Shown in pieces: positions 7,474-15,237 of a DNA stretch of 23,226 nucleotides (its first letter is position 1; every line of letters starts with the position of its first letter). Under the pieces are notes generated by a model, which ran no database searches, was not told the origin of the DNA, and saw only the letters and a list, made by a program, of their open reading frames with translations. The DNA is from an uncultured Blautia sp. (lineage in GTDB: Bacteria > Bacillota > Clostridia > Lachnospirales > Lachnospiraceae): positions 1-23,226 of the forward strand of contig CAKRYE010000029.1 of assembly GCA_934426285.1 (NCBI GenBank). Reading direction: 5' to 3'. Position numbers and translations under genes: made by a program.

Positions 7474-7901
7474 AGCTCCAGTACCTCCCGCTCTGTCAGT
7501 ATTTCCATAACTTTTGTATAAGTATCTGCAATAAGTCCGGGACATTTCTCCATAATTATGCCCCAGTCCAGATGAGTGATATCCTTACAGTAAAAAGCTC
7601 CGAATTCTTCCTCTGTCTTCTGGCGGAACCACTGATATAATTCCTGTACAGCCGGTTTCATCTGTGCATCTTCCTTCTCCTCAGGAGCCAGATTTCCGAG
7701 AAAATATCCGATGGCACAGGCACTTCCTGTCAGACATCCGCAGGTATCTCCACAGTAACCGATTCCTCCGCCAAGGCCTCCCATTGCCTTTACAAGCTGT
7801 GGATTTTCCTCTCCTATGGTTTCCAGAGTCATGATCATAATGATCTGTGAACAATGATATCCCATGCTGCCTAATTCCATTATTCTTTCGTAAAGATCCA
7901 T
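7470..7901 (-). CDS. C-GCAxxG-C-C family protein (DVU_1555 type)
   Basis: This 143-residue soluble protein carries the spaced cysteines of the C-GCAxxG-C-C family: C17 (in GYHCSQ), a central CGDTCGCLTGSACAIG segment (C50, C54, C56, C62), C105 and C120. The glycine run MGGLGGGIGYCG before the core is typical. Such proteins are thought to bind a metal or Fe-S cluster and act in redox or radical chemistry, but no reaction is established. The central box here is GCLTGSACAIG rather than a plain GCAxxG. The ATG is preceded by AAAGGAG and starts three bases after the methyltransferase stop. Its own stop overlaps the TTG start of the radical SAM gene, so the two are translationally coupled and probably work together. 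Confidence 0.82.
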   Translation of the reverse strand: MDLYERIMELGSMGYHCSQIIMIMTLETIGEENPQLVKAMGGLGGGIGYCGDTCGCLTGSACAIGYFLGNLAPEEKEDAQMKPAVQELYQWFRQKTEEEFGAFYCKDITHLDWGIIMEKCPGLIADTYTKVMEILTEREVLEL

Positions 7902-7904
7902 ACA

Positions 7905-8438
7905 TTACTCCTTTCTGCCAACCACCATGGTATAGCCTATTTTTCTGCCTTTGTATTCTTTCTGCAGAAGCTTATGATCCTCGCAACAGAATGAATCATT
8001 CCAGATTGCTTCCAGATAATATTCTCTCCAGAGAGCGGTCTGATCCTCCTGACAGAGAATCGCAAACCCTGTTTCTTTCACAACTTCCAGAAGATTGCCC
8101 GGATCTAGATCTGACAATAAAAGAAATCCACCTTTTTTCAGTACACGCCAGCATTCAGAGACTGCCTTTTTCTGATCTCTGCTGACAAAAAATGCACACT
8201 GGCTGATACAGAGATCCATACTGGCTGCTGCATATTGAAGGTCCAAGAAATCTCCCCGCTGCACCTCACTGCTTCGCGGAGCAAGATCCACCCCCTGCAC
8301 ATTCAGACCAAATGCTTTCATGATTCGCACTGTCTCTCCCTCTCCTGCTCCTAGATCCAGAGCTTTCATTCCTTTTTTCAGTTCTATGCTTCTCAGAAGA
8401 TGAAGTGTCTGCTCTTCCCCTCCGGGATGTCTGTTCAT
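7905..8438 (-). CDS. Class I SAM-dependent methyltransferase (DVU_1556 type)
   Basis: This 177-residue protein has the class I methyltransferase fold. Motif I is ALDLGAGEGE (26-35). An acidic end of strand 2 is visible in VQGVDLAP (about 47-54). The post-strand motif is MDLCISQCAFFVS (about 74-86), and LKKGGFLLLSDL (about 99-110) follows. The C-terminus is short, with WREYYLEAIW and CC (about residues 136-151). It methylates something with S-adenosylmethionine, but the acceptor cannot be read. The ATG directly abuts the TAG of the upstream small redox gene, and GGAGG lies in that gene's last codons. It belongs to the conserved set around the Mo aldehyde oxidoreductase, next to a radical SAM enzyme. 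Confidence 0.82.
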   Translation of the reverse strand: MNRHPGGEEQTLHLLRSIELKKGMKALDLGAGEGETVRIMKAFGLNVQGVDLAPRSSEVQRGDFLDLQYAAASMDLCISQCAFFVSRDQKKAVSECWRVLKKGGFLLLSDLDPGNLLEVVKETGFAILCQEDQTALWREYYLEAIWNDSFCCEDHKLLQKEYKGRKIGYTMVVGRKE

Positions 8439-8660
8439 CTATTTATCCTCCAGTGCACGTTCCACTGCCAGAACCTTTCCAAGAGCCAGCTCTTCCGGAA
8501 CATAGACAAAACCACATTTTGGACAGACCGGCATCTCAACAGGAAAACCGTTCTCCAGATACATAAATTTTGCTTTTCCTTTTACAAGAGGAACCTTGCA
8601 TTTCATGCAGGTCAGCTTTCCCTCAGGATCAATGGTATAATATGTTCTCTCTGCTGCCAT
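8439..8660 (-). CDS. Small two-CxxC redox or zinc-ribbon protein (DVU_1557 type)
   Basis: This 73-residue protein has two C-x-x-C knuckles, CMKCK (residues 18-22) and CPKCG (46-50), about 24 residues apart. The spacing fits a zinc ribbon or rubredoxin-like iron site. The rest is a small beta fold (TYYTIDPEGKLTC, KFMYLENGF) and a helical tail. The start overlaps the upstream stop by one base (TAATG) and the next gene's ATG directly follows its stop, so it is tightly coupled to the dicluster oxidoreductase and the methyltransferase. It may be an electron carrier for the large Fe-S protein, which is inference from position. Confidence 0.8.
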   Translation of the reverse strand: MAAERTYYTIDPEGKLTCMKCKVPLVKGKAKFMYLENGFPVEMPVCPKCGFVYVPEELALGKVLAVERALEDK

Positions 8661-10954
8661 TACTGTCCCACCCTTTTCATAATATTCATTCTATGACTGT
8701 ATGCTCTGCGTACCAGGTACCCTTCTTCTGTTTCTACAAATCTCACCCAGAATGTAACATTTCCAAGTCTGCTCCTTGTCACCAGTTCTTTTGTTTCTTC
8801 ATCAAAGATTGCTTCCTGGTTTTCTCTGTAATCTGATAATACACGCTCCACATCACTTTTCAGGATCATACGTTCATCCATCATACTGATGGCCTCTTCT
8901 GTATATGCAACGGTATAATCTTTTTTCTCCATCATCAGTTCCTCATTCCATATATTTTTTAAAAGCTTCTCTTTTAGCTCAAGCCGGTTGTAGCGTTTCT
9001 CACTGATATCTGGCATATTGACGGCATTTATACCATACAGAAGTTCCAGGATATGTCTGGATTCCCTGCCTTCCCTGACAAATCGGTCCCTGCATGCCAT
9101 GCAGTACGTTATATATGGGGAATCGGATCGTTCCAGACACTTTTCTGTCATTTTATCTGCCATCTCTTTATTAGCGTAGGCAGTCAGTCCGCCGTATCCG
9201 CAGCAGGGAGACAGATCTCTGGAATATTCTGTATTTACAACAGTGCACCCCATATCTGCAAGAAGCTCTCTTATTGTATCCTGTGTCTGTGTATCTCCCC
9301 TGGCACCACAGGCATCATGTATTGCAACAGGTATCTCCAGTCCTTTTGCCTGTCCGGGAAGTCCGATCTCCTTTAAGATCTCCCAGATTCCTGTGACTTT
9401 GGCGCCAAGACTCTCTCTTAACTGTTTCATACAGCTTGGACAGCCTGCTATGATCATGGGATCTCCCAGCTTTGCAAGGTCCTGCTTCAGCTGTTCATTT
9501 ACCTTTTTTGTCATTTCATAGCGTCCTGCCCATTCACTGATAGCACCACAGCATCCCAGCATCAGAGCAACACCGCCCTCTGTCCTCCTGCAAAGATCCT
9601 CATATGCCTCTGTGACGACATCCGGCGCTATGGCTCCTGCCTGACATCCTGGGAAAAATACATATCTGCAGGTTTCATATCCCGGCTGAGGTCTGCATAA
9701 GAAAGCCTCCGAATTGGAGAACAGCATATCCATCAGTGCAAATTCATGAGGTGCCAGAGGCATCTTGTCTGTAGATACCATATTTTCTCTTGCAGACTTG
9801 CAGACCTGGCTCATATCAAACCCATTTGGACAGGTTACAGTGCACTGTCCGCAGAGTGAACAGGAATTCATCGGTTTATTCATCTGGTGATCTCCCATAA
9901 TGATCTGGGTATTATTATAAATCTCACGTGCAAGAAGACCAGGGTGCTTTTTATATTCACTTAAATAGACACAGCTTTTCATACACTCATCACAATGGCA
10001 CTGAATGCATCGCTTTGCTTCCTCAATAGCTTCTTCTTTTGAATATCCATCTGTGCTACAGGGAATCTTTTTAGAGCCTTTAATCCCTTCCATATTTGTA
10101 TAAAGCCTGGTGGTAACTGCCCCTTCACTGCCTCTGTTGCTGTGGGGTGAAAGGTTCTGCACAAGGAGGTCTACAGTCAGGGCAGCTCTTTTTGCAGCAA
10201 AAGCCGCATCCATCACGGAATGGGCCGGACCGCTGACGATCCCTGCCTGTTCTCTTAGCATGATCTCTGCGTCTGCTGCTTCCTCAGGAGCCAGCTTTTT
10301 GGCCACCTCCTCTGAAGCACAGATCACATCTGCCTCTTTTATTTTCTCTCTGATAAACGGAAGGTCAAGACTGCATCCGAATTCAAAGGAAAGGTCCATA
10401 GAACTGAGACGTTTTGCTTCATTCCTTCGATCTGATTCCGAAAGCTTTGGAGCTGCTGCTGCAATATAGGTTTCATAATCTTTCTCCTGACAGTAAATGG
10501 TTGCAGGATACATCTTCTTTTCCAGTTCCCCTGCAAGAAACAGCGGGAATAATCCTGAGCCAAAGATCATAGCCTTTTTTTTCTTTCTGATACGAAATAC
10601 ATTGCTCCGTTTTCCAGGTTCCCCATATCGGACAATGGCACGCTCTACTTCACGTATGGATATGCCATCACCCAGCTCACAGAGTCTGCATTTCTCCTCA
10701 CAGGGTGCAGTACATCCGTCACAGAGGATCATTGGAAATGGTGTGATCTTCTCATAGATTGCCAGAGCTTTCTTAAAGTTTCCTTTTGCAGCATAAAACA
10801 GCATTTCTTTTGTATCTGCTTTGAAAGGACAGGCTGCAACACAGTACGCCGGCTGTTCATGAACACAGAGGCTGATCATATGATCCATCTCTTCCTTTGA
10901 CATTCGATTTACGTGATAAACATGAGTGGAACCTCTTTCCTGTATATATGTCAT
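8660..10954 (-). CDS. Dicluster/CCG-domain Fe-S oxidoreductase with reduced nucleotide domain
   Basis: This 764-residue protein is a mosaic. Residues about 28-110 carry a GltD-like N-terminal Fe-S pattern (C30, C38, C42, then C78, C81, C85, C89, C92). Residues about 125-300 are all that is left of a pyridine-nucleotide/flavin domain, with a single GSG-type glycine motif (FGSGLFPLFLAGELE). Two [4Fe-4S] motifs follow (C316, C319, C321, C324, C328 and C365, C368, C371, C375). A heterodisulfide-reductase-like region with two CCG boxes comes next (PGC at 437, CCG at 468-470, DACG at 549, CCGYGG at 584-589, C618, C621). The C-terminal 85 residues form an extra small domain. The start has AAGGAG nine bases upstream. 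It probably carries electrons to or from the Mo enzyme. Database names call relatives pyridine nucleotide-disulfide oxidoreductase/dicluster-binding protein. Confidence 0.82.
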   Translation of the reverse strand: MTYIQERGSTHVYHVNRMSKEEMDHMISLCVHEQPAYCVAACPFKADTKEMLFYAAKGNFKKALAIYEKITPFPMILCDGCTAPCEEKCRLCELGDGISIREVERAIVRYGEPGKRSNVFRIRKKKKAMIFGSGLFPLFLAGELEKKMYPATIYCQEKDYETYIAAAAPKLSESDRRNEAKRLSSMDLSFEFGCSLDLPFIREKIKEADVICASEEVAKKLAPEEAADAEIMLREQAGIVSGPAHSVMDAAFAAKRAALTVDLLVQNLSPHSNRGSEGAVTTRLYTNMEGIKGSKKIPCSTDGYSKEEAIEEAKRCIQCHCDECMKSCVYLSEYKKHPGLLAREIYNNTQIIMGDHQMNKPMNSCSLCGQCTVTCPNGFDMSQVCKSARENMVSTDKMPLAPHEFALMDMLFSNSEAFLCRPQPGYETCRYVFFPGCQAGAIAPDVVTEAYEDLCRRTEGGVALMLGCCGAISEWAGRYEMTKKVNEQLKQDLAKLGDPMIIAGCPSCMKQLRESLGAKVTGIWEILKEIGLPGQAKGLEIPVAIHDACGARGDTQTQDTIRELLADMGCTVVNTEYSRDLSPCCGYGGLTAYANKEMADKMTEKCLERSDSPYITYCMACRDRFVREGRESRHILELLYGINAVNMPDISEKRYNRLELKEKLLKNIWNEELMMEKKDYTVAYTEEAISMMDERMILKSDVERVLSDYRENQEAIFDEETKELVTRSRLGNVTFWVRFVETEEGYLVRRAYSHRMNIMKRVGQ

Positions 10955-10978
10955 AACCCGATACTCCTTTCATTTCCA

Positions 10979-11006
10979 AAGGGGAGACAGTCTCCCGTCT
11001 CCCCTT
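10979..11006 (-). terminator. Intra-operon hairpin after the aldehyde oxidoreductase gene
   Basis: AAGGGGAGAC (10979-10988) pairs with GTCTCCCCTT (10997-11006) around an 8-base loop. The loop itself holds a second copy of one arm, so GGGAGAC-A-GTCTCCC (10982-10996) is an alternative palindrome. Only a short TTT follows on the minus strand, so it may act as a partial terminator or an mRNA-end stabiliser rather than a full stop. Confidence 0.55.
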
Positions 11007-11037
11007 ATTATATCACATGAAAAAATTATACTGAGAA

Positions 11038-13800
11038 TTATTTCTCAAGTTCCTTTAATGCTGCAAGAACCTTTTCCGGACGGGCAGGAACACGTGTGAT
11101 ACGTGCGCCTGTAGCATTGTAGATTGCATTCAGGATTGCAGGATGAGGAGCATCCAGCGGAGCCTCACCACAGCCGGCAGCACCGTAAGGACCGCTTGGG
11201 CGATATGTTTCATTGAAATGAAGTTCAATATCATCCGGCGCATCATTTGGATACGGAATGCCACAGTTCTTCAGAGAAGTATCATGGTTCAGATCCTCGA
11301 AATCTTCTGTAAGAGCAAGACCAATGCCCTGTACAAGACCACCGTAGAAGTTGCCTTCTACAAGAAGTCTGTTCATGATCGTACCTACATCAGCCACACA
11401 GGTGAATTTTTCAACTTTAACTTTACCTGTTTCTGTATTAACAGCAACTTCCGGAAGGAAGATCGTGTACATGTAGGTTGCAAACGGATCACCCTGTGCT
11501 GTATCCTGATCGATCGGATGATCTGCACAGAAGGTTGTCACCCAGTTACCTTCATATTTTGTTGCAAGACCCTCAGCCACCATCTCATCATAAGTACGGA
11601 AGGTTCCGTCTTCTTTCTTCATGGCTGCCACAAGGTTTTCTGCTGCCAGACGACATGCATTACCTGACATAACCTGTGAACGTGATCCACCTGCAGGACC
11701 TGCATTAGGACATGTCTTGGTATCATTCATAACAAGTTTGATCTGTTCCGGTCTGATTCCTGCCTGACGAAGTGTTTCATGGGATGATACAAGAACCCCC
11801 ATATCAGCGCCCTGTCCGTGATCTTCCCATGCAGCATACATTGTAACTGTTCCATCCGGATTCAGCTCTGCAAATGCGTTTGATGTATCAACACCATCAA
11901 GACCACAGCCATATACACCGAGAGATACACCGATACCATATTTGATCTTGCCATCAGAAGCTGCATTCTTTTCAGCCACACGTTTCTTAGCTGCTTCATA
12001 CAATGGACGAGCTGTCTTGAACAGTTCTTCTTCACAGTATACTTCAGGCGGATAACCTGTAGGGATCGTACTGCCTTCTGATTCTTTGTAACAGTTCATT
12101 TCACGGATATCGAAGGGGTCGATTCCCATCTTTGCTGCCAGAACATCTATCGCAATCTCAGATCCCATATAAGACTGAGGAGATCCGTAAGCACGGAATG
12201 CTGAACCCCATGCATGGTTTGTAAATACTGTTGTAGATTTGTTACGGATAGAATTGATTCCATAGCCTGCACCTGTAAACTGGGAAAGTCTCATTGTAAG
12301 CAGATCACCGAATTCTGAGTATGGACCATGATCCACATAGTTATTGCCCCAAAGTGCAAGAAGCTTACCATTTTCATCTGCTGCAAGCTTGATATTCATA
12401 AATGCAGGGGATCTCTTTCCTGTATAAGTAATATTCTGGAACTGATTAAATACCAGAGACACAGGACGTTCAAGGATCTTAACAGCAGCGCCGATCAGAG
12501 CCTCATTTGTAGGAGAGAACTTGTAACCAAAGGTTCCTCCTGCATGGTTCTGAACAATTCGTAAGTTCTCCATTGGCACACCGATACCATCAGCGATCAT
12601 AGGCATATGCAGATGGATACCAATGGATTTGGAATGAACAGTTATCATACCGTCTTCGTCAATGTAACCATAACCGCAGTCCGGCTCAAGATGAAGATGA
12701 GGCTGACGTGAACAGTAAGATTCGATCTCAACCTGCTGTGAATCCGGAATGCTGTCCCAGTCAAAATCAGGGCCCTTGATACAGTTTGTCTCAAAGAATG
12801 CGTTCGGAATACCGGGATGGATCTCTGCCGCATCCGGTGCGATGGCATCCATTGCATTCATATATGCAGGAAGCTCTTCGATCTCAACTTTAACTGCTTC
12901 TGCTGCTGCCCTTGCATGCTTTTCTGTATCAGCAGCTACGATGGCAATCGCATCACCAAACTGGAAGATTTTTTCATCGCAAAGTACAGGACGTTCGAAA
13001 CCGTCTGTCTTGTTGTGTTTTGGAAGCATTACAAGACCATTGATCTTATTGGTTCCGCCTGCTGCCTTAATATCTTTTGCTGTGATAACACGAACAACAC
13101 CAGGCATACTCTCTGCTTCTGTTGTGTCAATGCTGAGGATATTTGCATGAGAAACCTTTGCCTGTGTAAGAGCAAGGCGAAGTGTTCCTGATGGCATCTT
13201 TAATGCATCATCTGCACCAAAGTCCCAGGTACCTGTTACCTTCTGTGCTGCTGACGGACGGATATAATTTGTTCCAACAATAGAATCACCTGTCTGTTTG
13301 AACACAAGGTCTTCCTTTGTCATCTCGCCGCGCATAACTGCTGCTGCTGCCATAGTAGCATCGATCAGCGGCTTATAGCCTGTACAACGGCAGAGGTTAC
13401 GCTGTTTGTTAAACCAGTCTCTTACCTCCTCACGGGTAGGACTTGGGTTATTGTCCAGAAGCACTTTTGCTGAAATAATAAATCCCGGTGAACAGAAACC
13501 GCACTGTGCGCATCCATATGCCATCCATGCTACCTGGATCGGATGCATATCAGAAAGTGTTCCCACACCTTCAATGGTTGTAATTTCTGCATGGTCGGGA
13601 ACACGGCTCATCTTGTAAATACAGGATCTTGTGACTTTTCCGTTCATAATAACATTACAGGCTCCACAGTGACCTTCACCGCAGCCAATCTTACATCCTG
13701 TAAGAAGAAGGTGATCACGGAGCACCTGCGCCAGTGTCTCATCCTTATCAAGAATAAGTATTCTCTCAACACCATTAATCTTCAATGTCTTTTTAATCAT
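11038..13800 (-). CDS. mop: Molybdopterin-dependent aldehyde oxidoreductase (Mop family)
   Basis: This 920-residue single-chain xanthine-oxidase-family enzyme oxidises aldehydes to acids with water as oxygen source at a molybdopterin cytosine dinucleotide site. D. gigas Mop has 907 residues. The N-terminal plant-type [2Fe-2S] cluster uses C40, C45, C48 and C60. The second cluster uses C100, C103, C137 and C139. All eight match the numbers I recall for Mop. The Mo domains fill 170-920, and the catalytic base glutamate lies in GCGEAP at E879. There is no flavin domain, as in Mop, so an outside electron partner is needed, perhaps the dicluster protein encoded next. There is no signal peptide, so it is cytoplasmic. 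The start has AAGGAGG. An 86-residue protein gene precedes it by 36 bases. Substrate and physiological direction are unknown. Related enzymes in gut anaerobes oxidise aldehydes or N-heterocycles. Confidence 0.93.
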   Translation of the reverse strand: MIKKTLKINGVERILILDKDETLAQVLRDHLLLTGCKIGCGEGHCGACNVIMNGKVTRSCIYKMSRVPDHAEITTIEGVGTLSDMHPIQVAWMAYGCAQCGFCSPGFIISAKVLLDNNPSPTREEVRDWFNKQRNLCRCTGYKPLIDATMAAAAVMRGEMTKEDLVFKQTGDSIVGTNYIRPSAAQKVTGTWDFGADDALKMPSGTLRLALTQAKVSHANILSIDTTEAESMPGVVRVITAKDIKAAGGTNKINGLVMLPKHNKTDGFERPVLCDEKIFQFGDAIAIVAADTEKHARAAAEAVKVEIEELPAYMNAMDAIAPDAAEIHPGIPNAFFETNCIKGPDFDWDSIPDSQQVEIESYCSRQPHLHLEPDCGYGYIDEDGMITVHSKSIGIHLHMPMIADGIGVPMENLRIVQNHAGGTFGYKFSPTNEALIGAAVKILERPVSLVFNQFQNITYTGKRSPAFMNIKLAADENGKLLALWGNNYVDHGPYSEFGDLLTMRLSQFTGAGYGINSIRNKSTTVFTNHAWGSAFRAYGSPQSYMGSEIAIDVLAAKMGIDPFDIREMNCYKESEGSTIPTGYPPEVYCEEELFKTARPLYEAAKKRVAEKNAASDGKIKYGIGVSLGVYGCGLDGVDTSNAFAELNPDGTVTMYAAWEDHGQGADMGVLVSSHETLRQAGIRPEQIKLVMNDTKTCPNAGPAGGSRSQVMSGNACRLAAENLVAAMKKEDGTFRTYDEMVAEGLATKYEGNWVTTFCADHPIDQDTAQGDPFATYMYTIFLPEVAVNTETGKVKVEKFTCVADVGTIMNRLLVEGNFYGGLVQGIGLALTEDFEDLNHDTSLKNCGIPYPNDAPDDIELHFNETYRPSGPYGAAGCGEAPLDAPHPAILNAIYNATGARITRVPARPEKVLAALKELEK

Positions 13801-13836
13801 GTCCCATTCCTCCTTTTAAAAAAATTCATTTCAATC

Positions 13837-14097
13837 TTACTGATCTTCAGGCTTATGTGTTCCGCACGAATCATGGTCAGCTCCCCTGCCTGTCAGATCT
13901 TTCAGTCTCTCTATTCCTCTGGCGGAATAGAAAACAATGGAAGAGCTGCTCCCGTCCAGATTCTCACCGCTGAGCTTTAAAACATTTGCATTCTCATAAT
14001 AATCGATGGGAAGCGTCCGGCTATATACAACCCCTGTACGCTCATCTTTTACCTGTACAGTAACTTCTTTTGCGGTAATCTCAAAAATCTTATCCAT
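13837..14097 (-). CDS. Small protein of unknown function, first gene of the Mo-hydroxylase operon
   Basis: This 86-residue acidic protein has no family I recognise. The first 60 residues look like a compact beta-rich domain (KIFEITAKEVTVQV, GVVYSRTLPIDYYENANVLKLSGENLDG, SSSIVFYSARGIERLKDL). The last 16 residues are a flexible tail with DHDSCGTHKPEDQ. Asp, His, Cys and His there could hold a metal or act as a thiol. It starts at an ATG preceded by GGAG, faces the divergent nucleotidyltransferase gene across 210 bases, and its stop is 36 bases before the oxidoreductase start. An accessory or chaperone role for the Mo enzyme is possible but unsupported beyond position. Confidence 0.62.
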   Translation of the reverse strand: MDKIFEITAKEVTVQVKDERTGVVYSRTLPIDYYENANVLKLSGENLDGSSSSIVFYSARGIERLKDLTGRGADHDSCGTHKPEDQ

Positions 14098-14146
14098 AAA
14101 AAAGTTCTCCTGTCCACGTTATTTTATATATCCATACTACCATAAT

Positions 14147-14171
14147 TTTGCACAATTATACAAATTGCAAA
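14147..14171. promoter_or_regulatory. Imperfect inverted repeat in the divergent intergenic region
   Basis: TTTGCA (14147-14152) and TGCAAA (14166-14171) form the outer arms, and CAATT/AATTG lie inside, slightly off centre. On the minus strand TTGCAA is followed 17 bases later by AATTAT, a poor candidate promoter for the minus operon. The 210-base gap 14098-14307 is AT-rich and must hold both promoters, but I cannot fix either with confidence. Confidence 0.25.
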
Positions 14172-14253
14172 TAATTAATAGTTGGCTATTTTATATATTC
14201 CAGACAATTTTATTTTGATTTATTTAAAATTTTAACTATTTTTATTCTTTTGT

Positions 14254-14268
14254 ATGTTATAATAACAT
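14254..14268. promoter_or_regulatory. Perfect 15-bp palindrome, candidate operator (ModE-like)
   Basis: ATGTTAT-A-ATAACAT is a perfect inverted repeat, 39 bases before the nucleotidyltransferase-ModE gene. It contains a TATAAT hexamer (14258-14263), and a second one lies at 14277-14282. E. coli ModE sites have half-sites with GTTAT and ATAAC in the same orientation but a longer spacer. Since the next gene carries a ModE-type helix-turn-helix, self-control is a natural guess. Confidence 0.4.
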
Positions 14269-14307
14269 CAAATTTGTATAATATCATTGAAAGAAGGAGG
14301 TATCTGA

Positions 14308-15237
14308 ATGCAGACAGGCGCCCTCATCGTGGCTGCGGGGAAATCATCACGAATGGGAGACTTTAAACCCATGCTTCAGCTTGGCTCCATTTCCATCGCA
14401 CAGCGCGTGATCAATAATTTCCGGCAGGCCGGAATCTCCAAAGTAGTAGTGGTAACCGGATATCATGCAGATGTTCTGGAATGCCACCTGGCTTCCAACA
14501 ATGTAGTCTTTCTTCGAAATGAGAACTATGCAAACACTCATATGTTTGATTCTGTCCGAATCGGACTTGAGTATCTGAAAGACAAAGTGGATACGGTACT
14601 CTTTACACCTGTTGATGTTCCGCTGTTCACAGCCCAGACAGTCACTCAAATGCTCTCTCTGGGGCGTCCCCTTGTAACTCCGGTCTGTAATGGCAATCCC
14701 GGTCATCCCATTCTGATCCGTTCCACACTGATTGATTCCATCCTAAGTGATGACGGAAAATCAGGACTTAAAGGTGCTGTGGATAACTGCGGGGAACCCA
14801 TGTATTATCTTAATGTAAAGGATCCCGGTATTATTCATGATGCTGATACACCAGAGGATTATGCTGAACTTCTCCGCATACACAACCAGAGCCTGATCCG
14901 TTCTGAAATCCATATTCAGCTAGCCCGGGAAAAAGTTTTTTTTGATGAAAAACTCTATTCGCTGCTTACACTGATCCATGAAACAGGATCTGTCCGCGAT
15001 GCCTGTGAGCGCATGCACATTTCCTATTCTACCAGCTGGAACCTGATCCATACCCTGGAATCACAGCTTCATGAACCTCTGATCATCAGAAGCCAGGGCG
15101 GTACAAGGGGAAGCCATAGCGAACTGACACCATACGGCGAAGAATTTCTGAAACGATATGCCCGTTTTTCAGAAGAAACACGTTCCTGTTCAAAAAAAAT
15201 ATTTGAAGAATGTTTCGGAGGGTTTTTAAATGCGTAA
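14308..15237 (+). CDS. MocA-like molybdopterin nucleotidyltransferase fused to ModE-type regulator domain (DVU_1551 type)
   Basis: The protein has 309 residues in two parts. Residues 1-190 are a MobA/MocA-like nucleotidyltransferase: the glycine-rich nucleotide loop LIVAAGKSSRMGDFKPM (6-22), the metal-binding PVDVPLF (101-107), NGNPGHP (128-134) and HDADTPED (177-184). MocA enzymes attach CMP to molybdopterin for xanthine-oxidase-family enzymes, which fits the oxidoreductase encoded divergently. Residues 200-300 are a LysR/ModE-type winged helix (ETGSVRDACERMHISYSTSWNLIHTLESQL, then LTPYGEEFLKRY). There is no TOBE/molybdate-binding domain, so the enzyme half may act as the sensor. The start has AAGGAGG. 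The next gene overlaps by 8 bases. Confidence 0.88.
   Translation: MQTGALIVAAGKSSRMGDFKPMLQLGSISIAQRVINNFRQAGISKVVVVTGYHADVLECHLASNNVVFLRNENYANTHMFDSVRIGLEYLKDKVDTVLFTPVDVPLFTAQTVTQMLSLGRPLVTPVCNGNPGHPILIRSTLIDSILSDDGKSGLKGAVDNCGEPMYYLNVKDPGIIHDADTPEDYAELLRIHNQSLIRSEIHIQLAREKVFFDEKLYSLLTLIHETGSVRDACERMHISYSTSWNLIHTLESQLHEPLIIRSQGGTRGSHSELTPYGEEFLKRYARFSEETRSCSKKIFEECFGGFLNA

Noticed and set aside
7474..7545. Longer N-terminus for the radical SAM protein starting at an ATG
   Set aside because: This part lies wholly inside the preceding C-GCAxxG-C-C gene in another frame. The TTG overlapping that gene's stop with GGGAGG upstream is the better start.
6148..7545. In-frame UGA selenocysteine codon in the radical SAM gene
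   Set aside because: The frame is continuous with Cys codons at the candidate sites, and no SECIS-like hairpin with an internal UGA is needed to explain it.
10110..10469. 119-codon plus-strand open frame
   Set aside because: It is antisense to the dicluster oxidoreductase gene, its composition is Ala/Ser-biased by reverse reading, and it has no credible ribosome binding site.
12749..13191. Long plus-strand open frames inside the aldehyde oxidoreductase region
   Set aside because: They are mirror frames of a strongly conserved gene, with no motif and no upstream signals.
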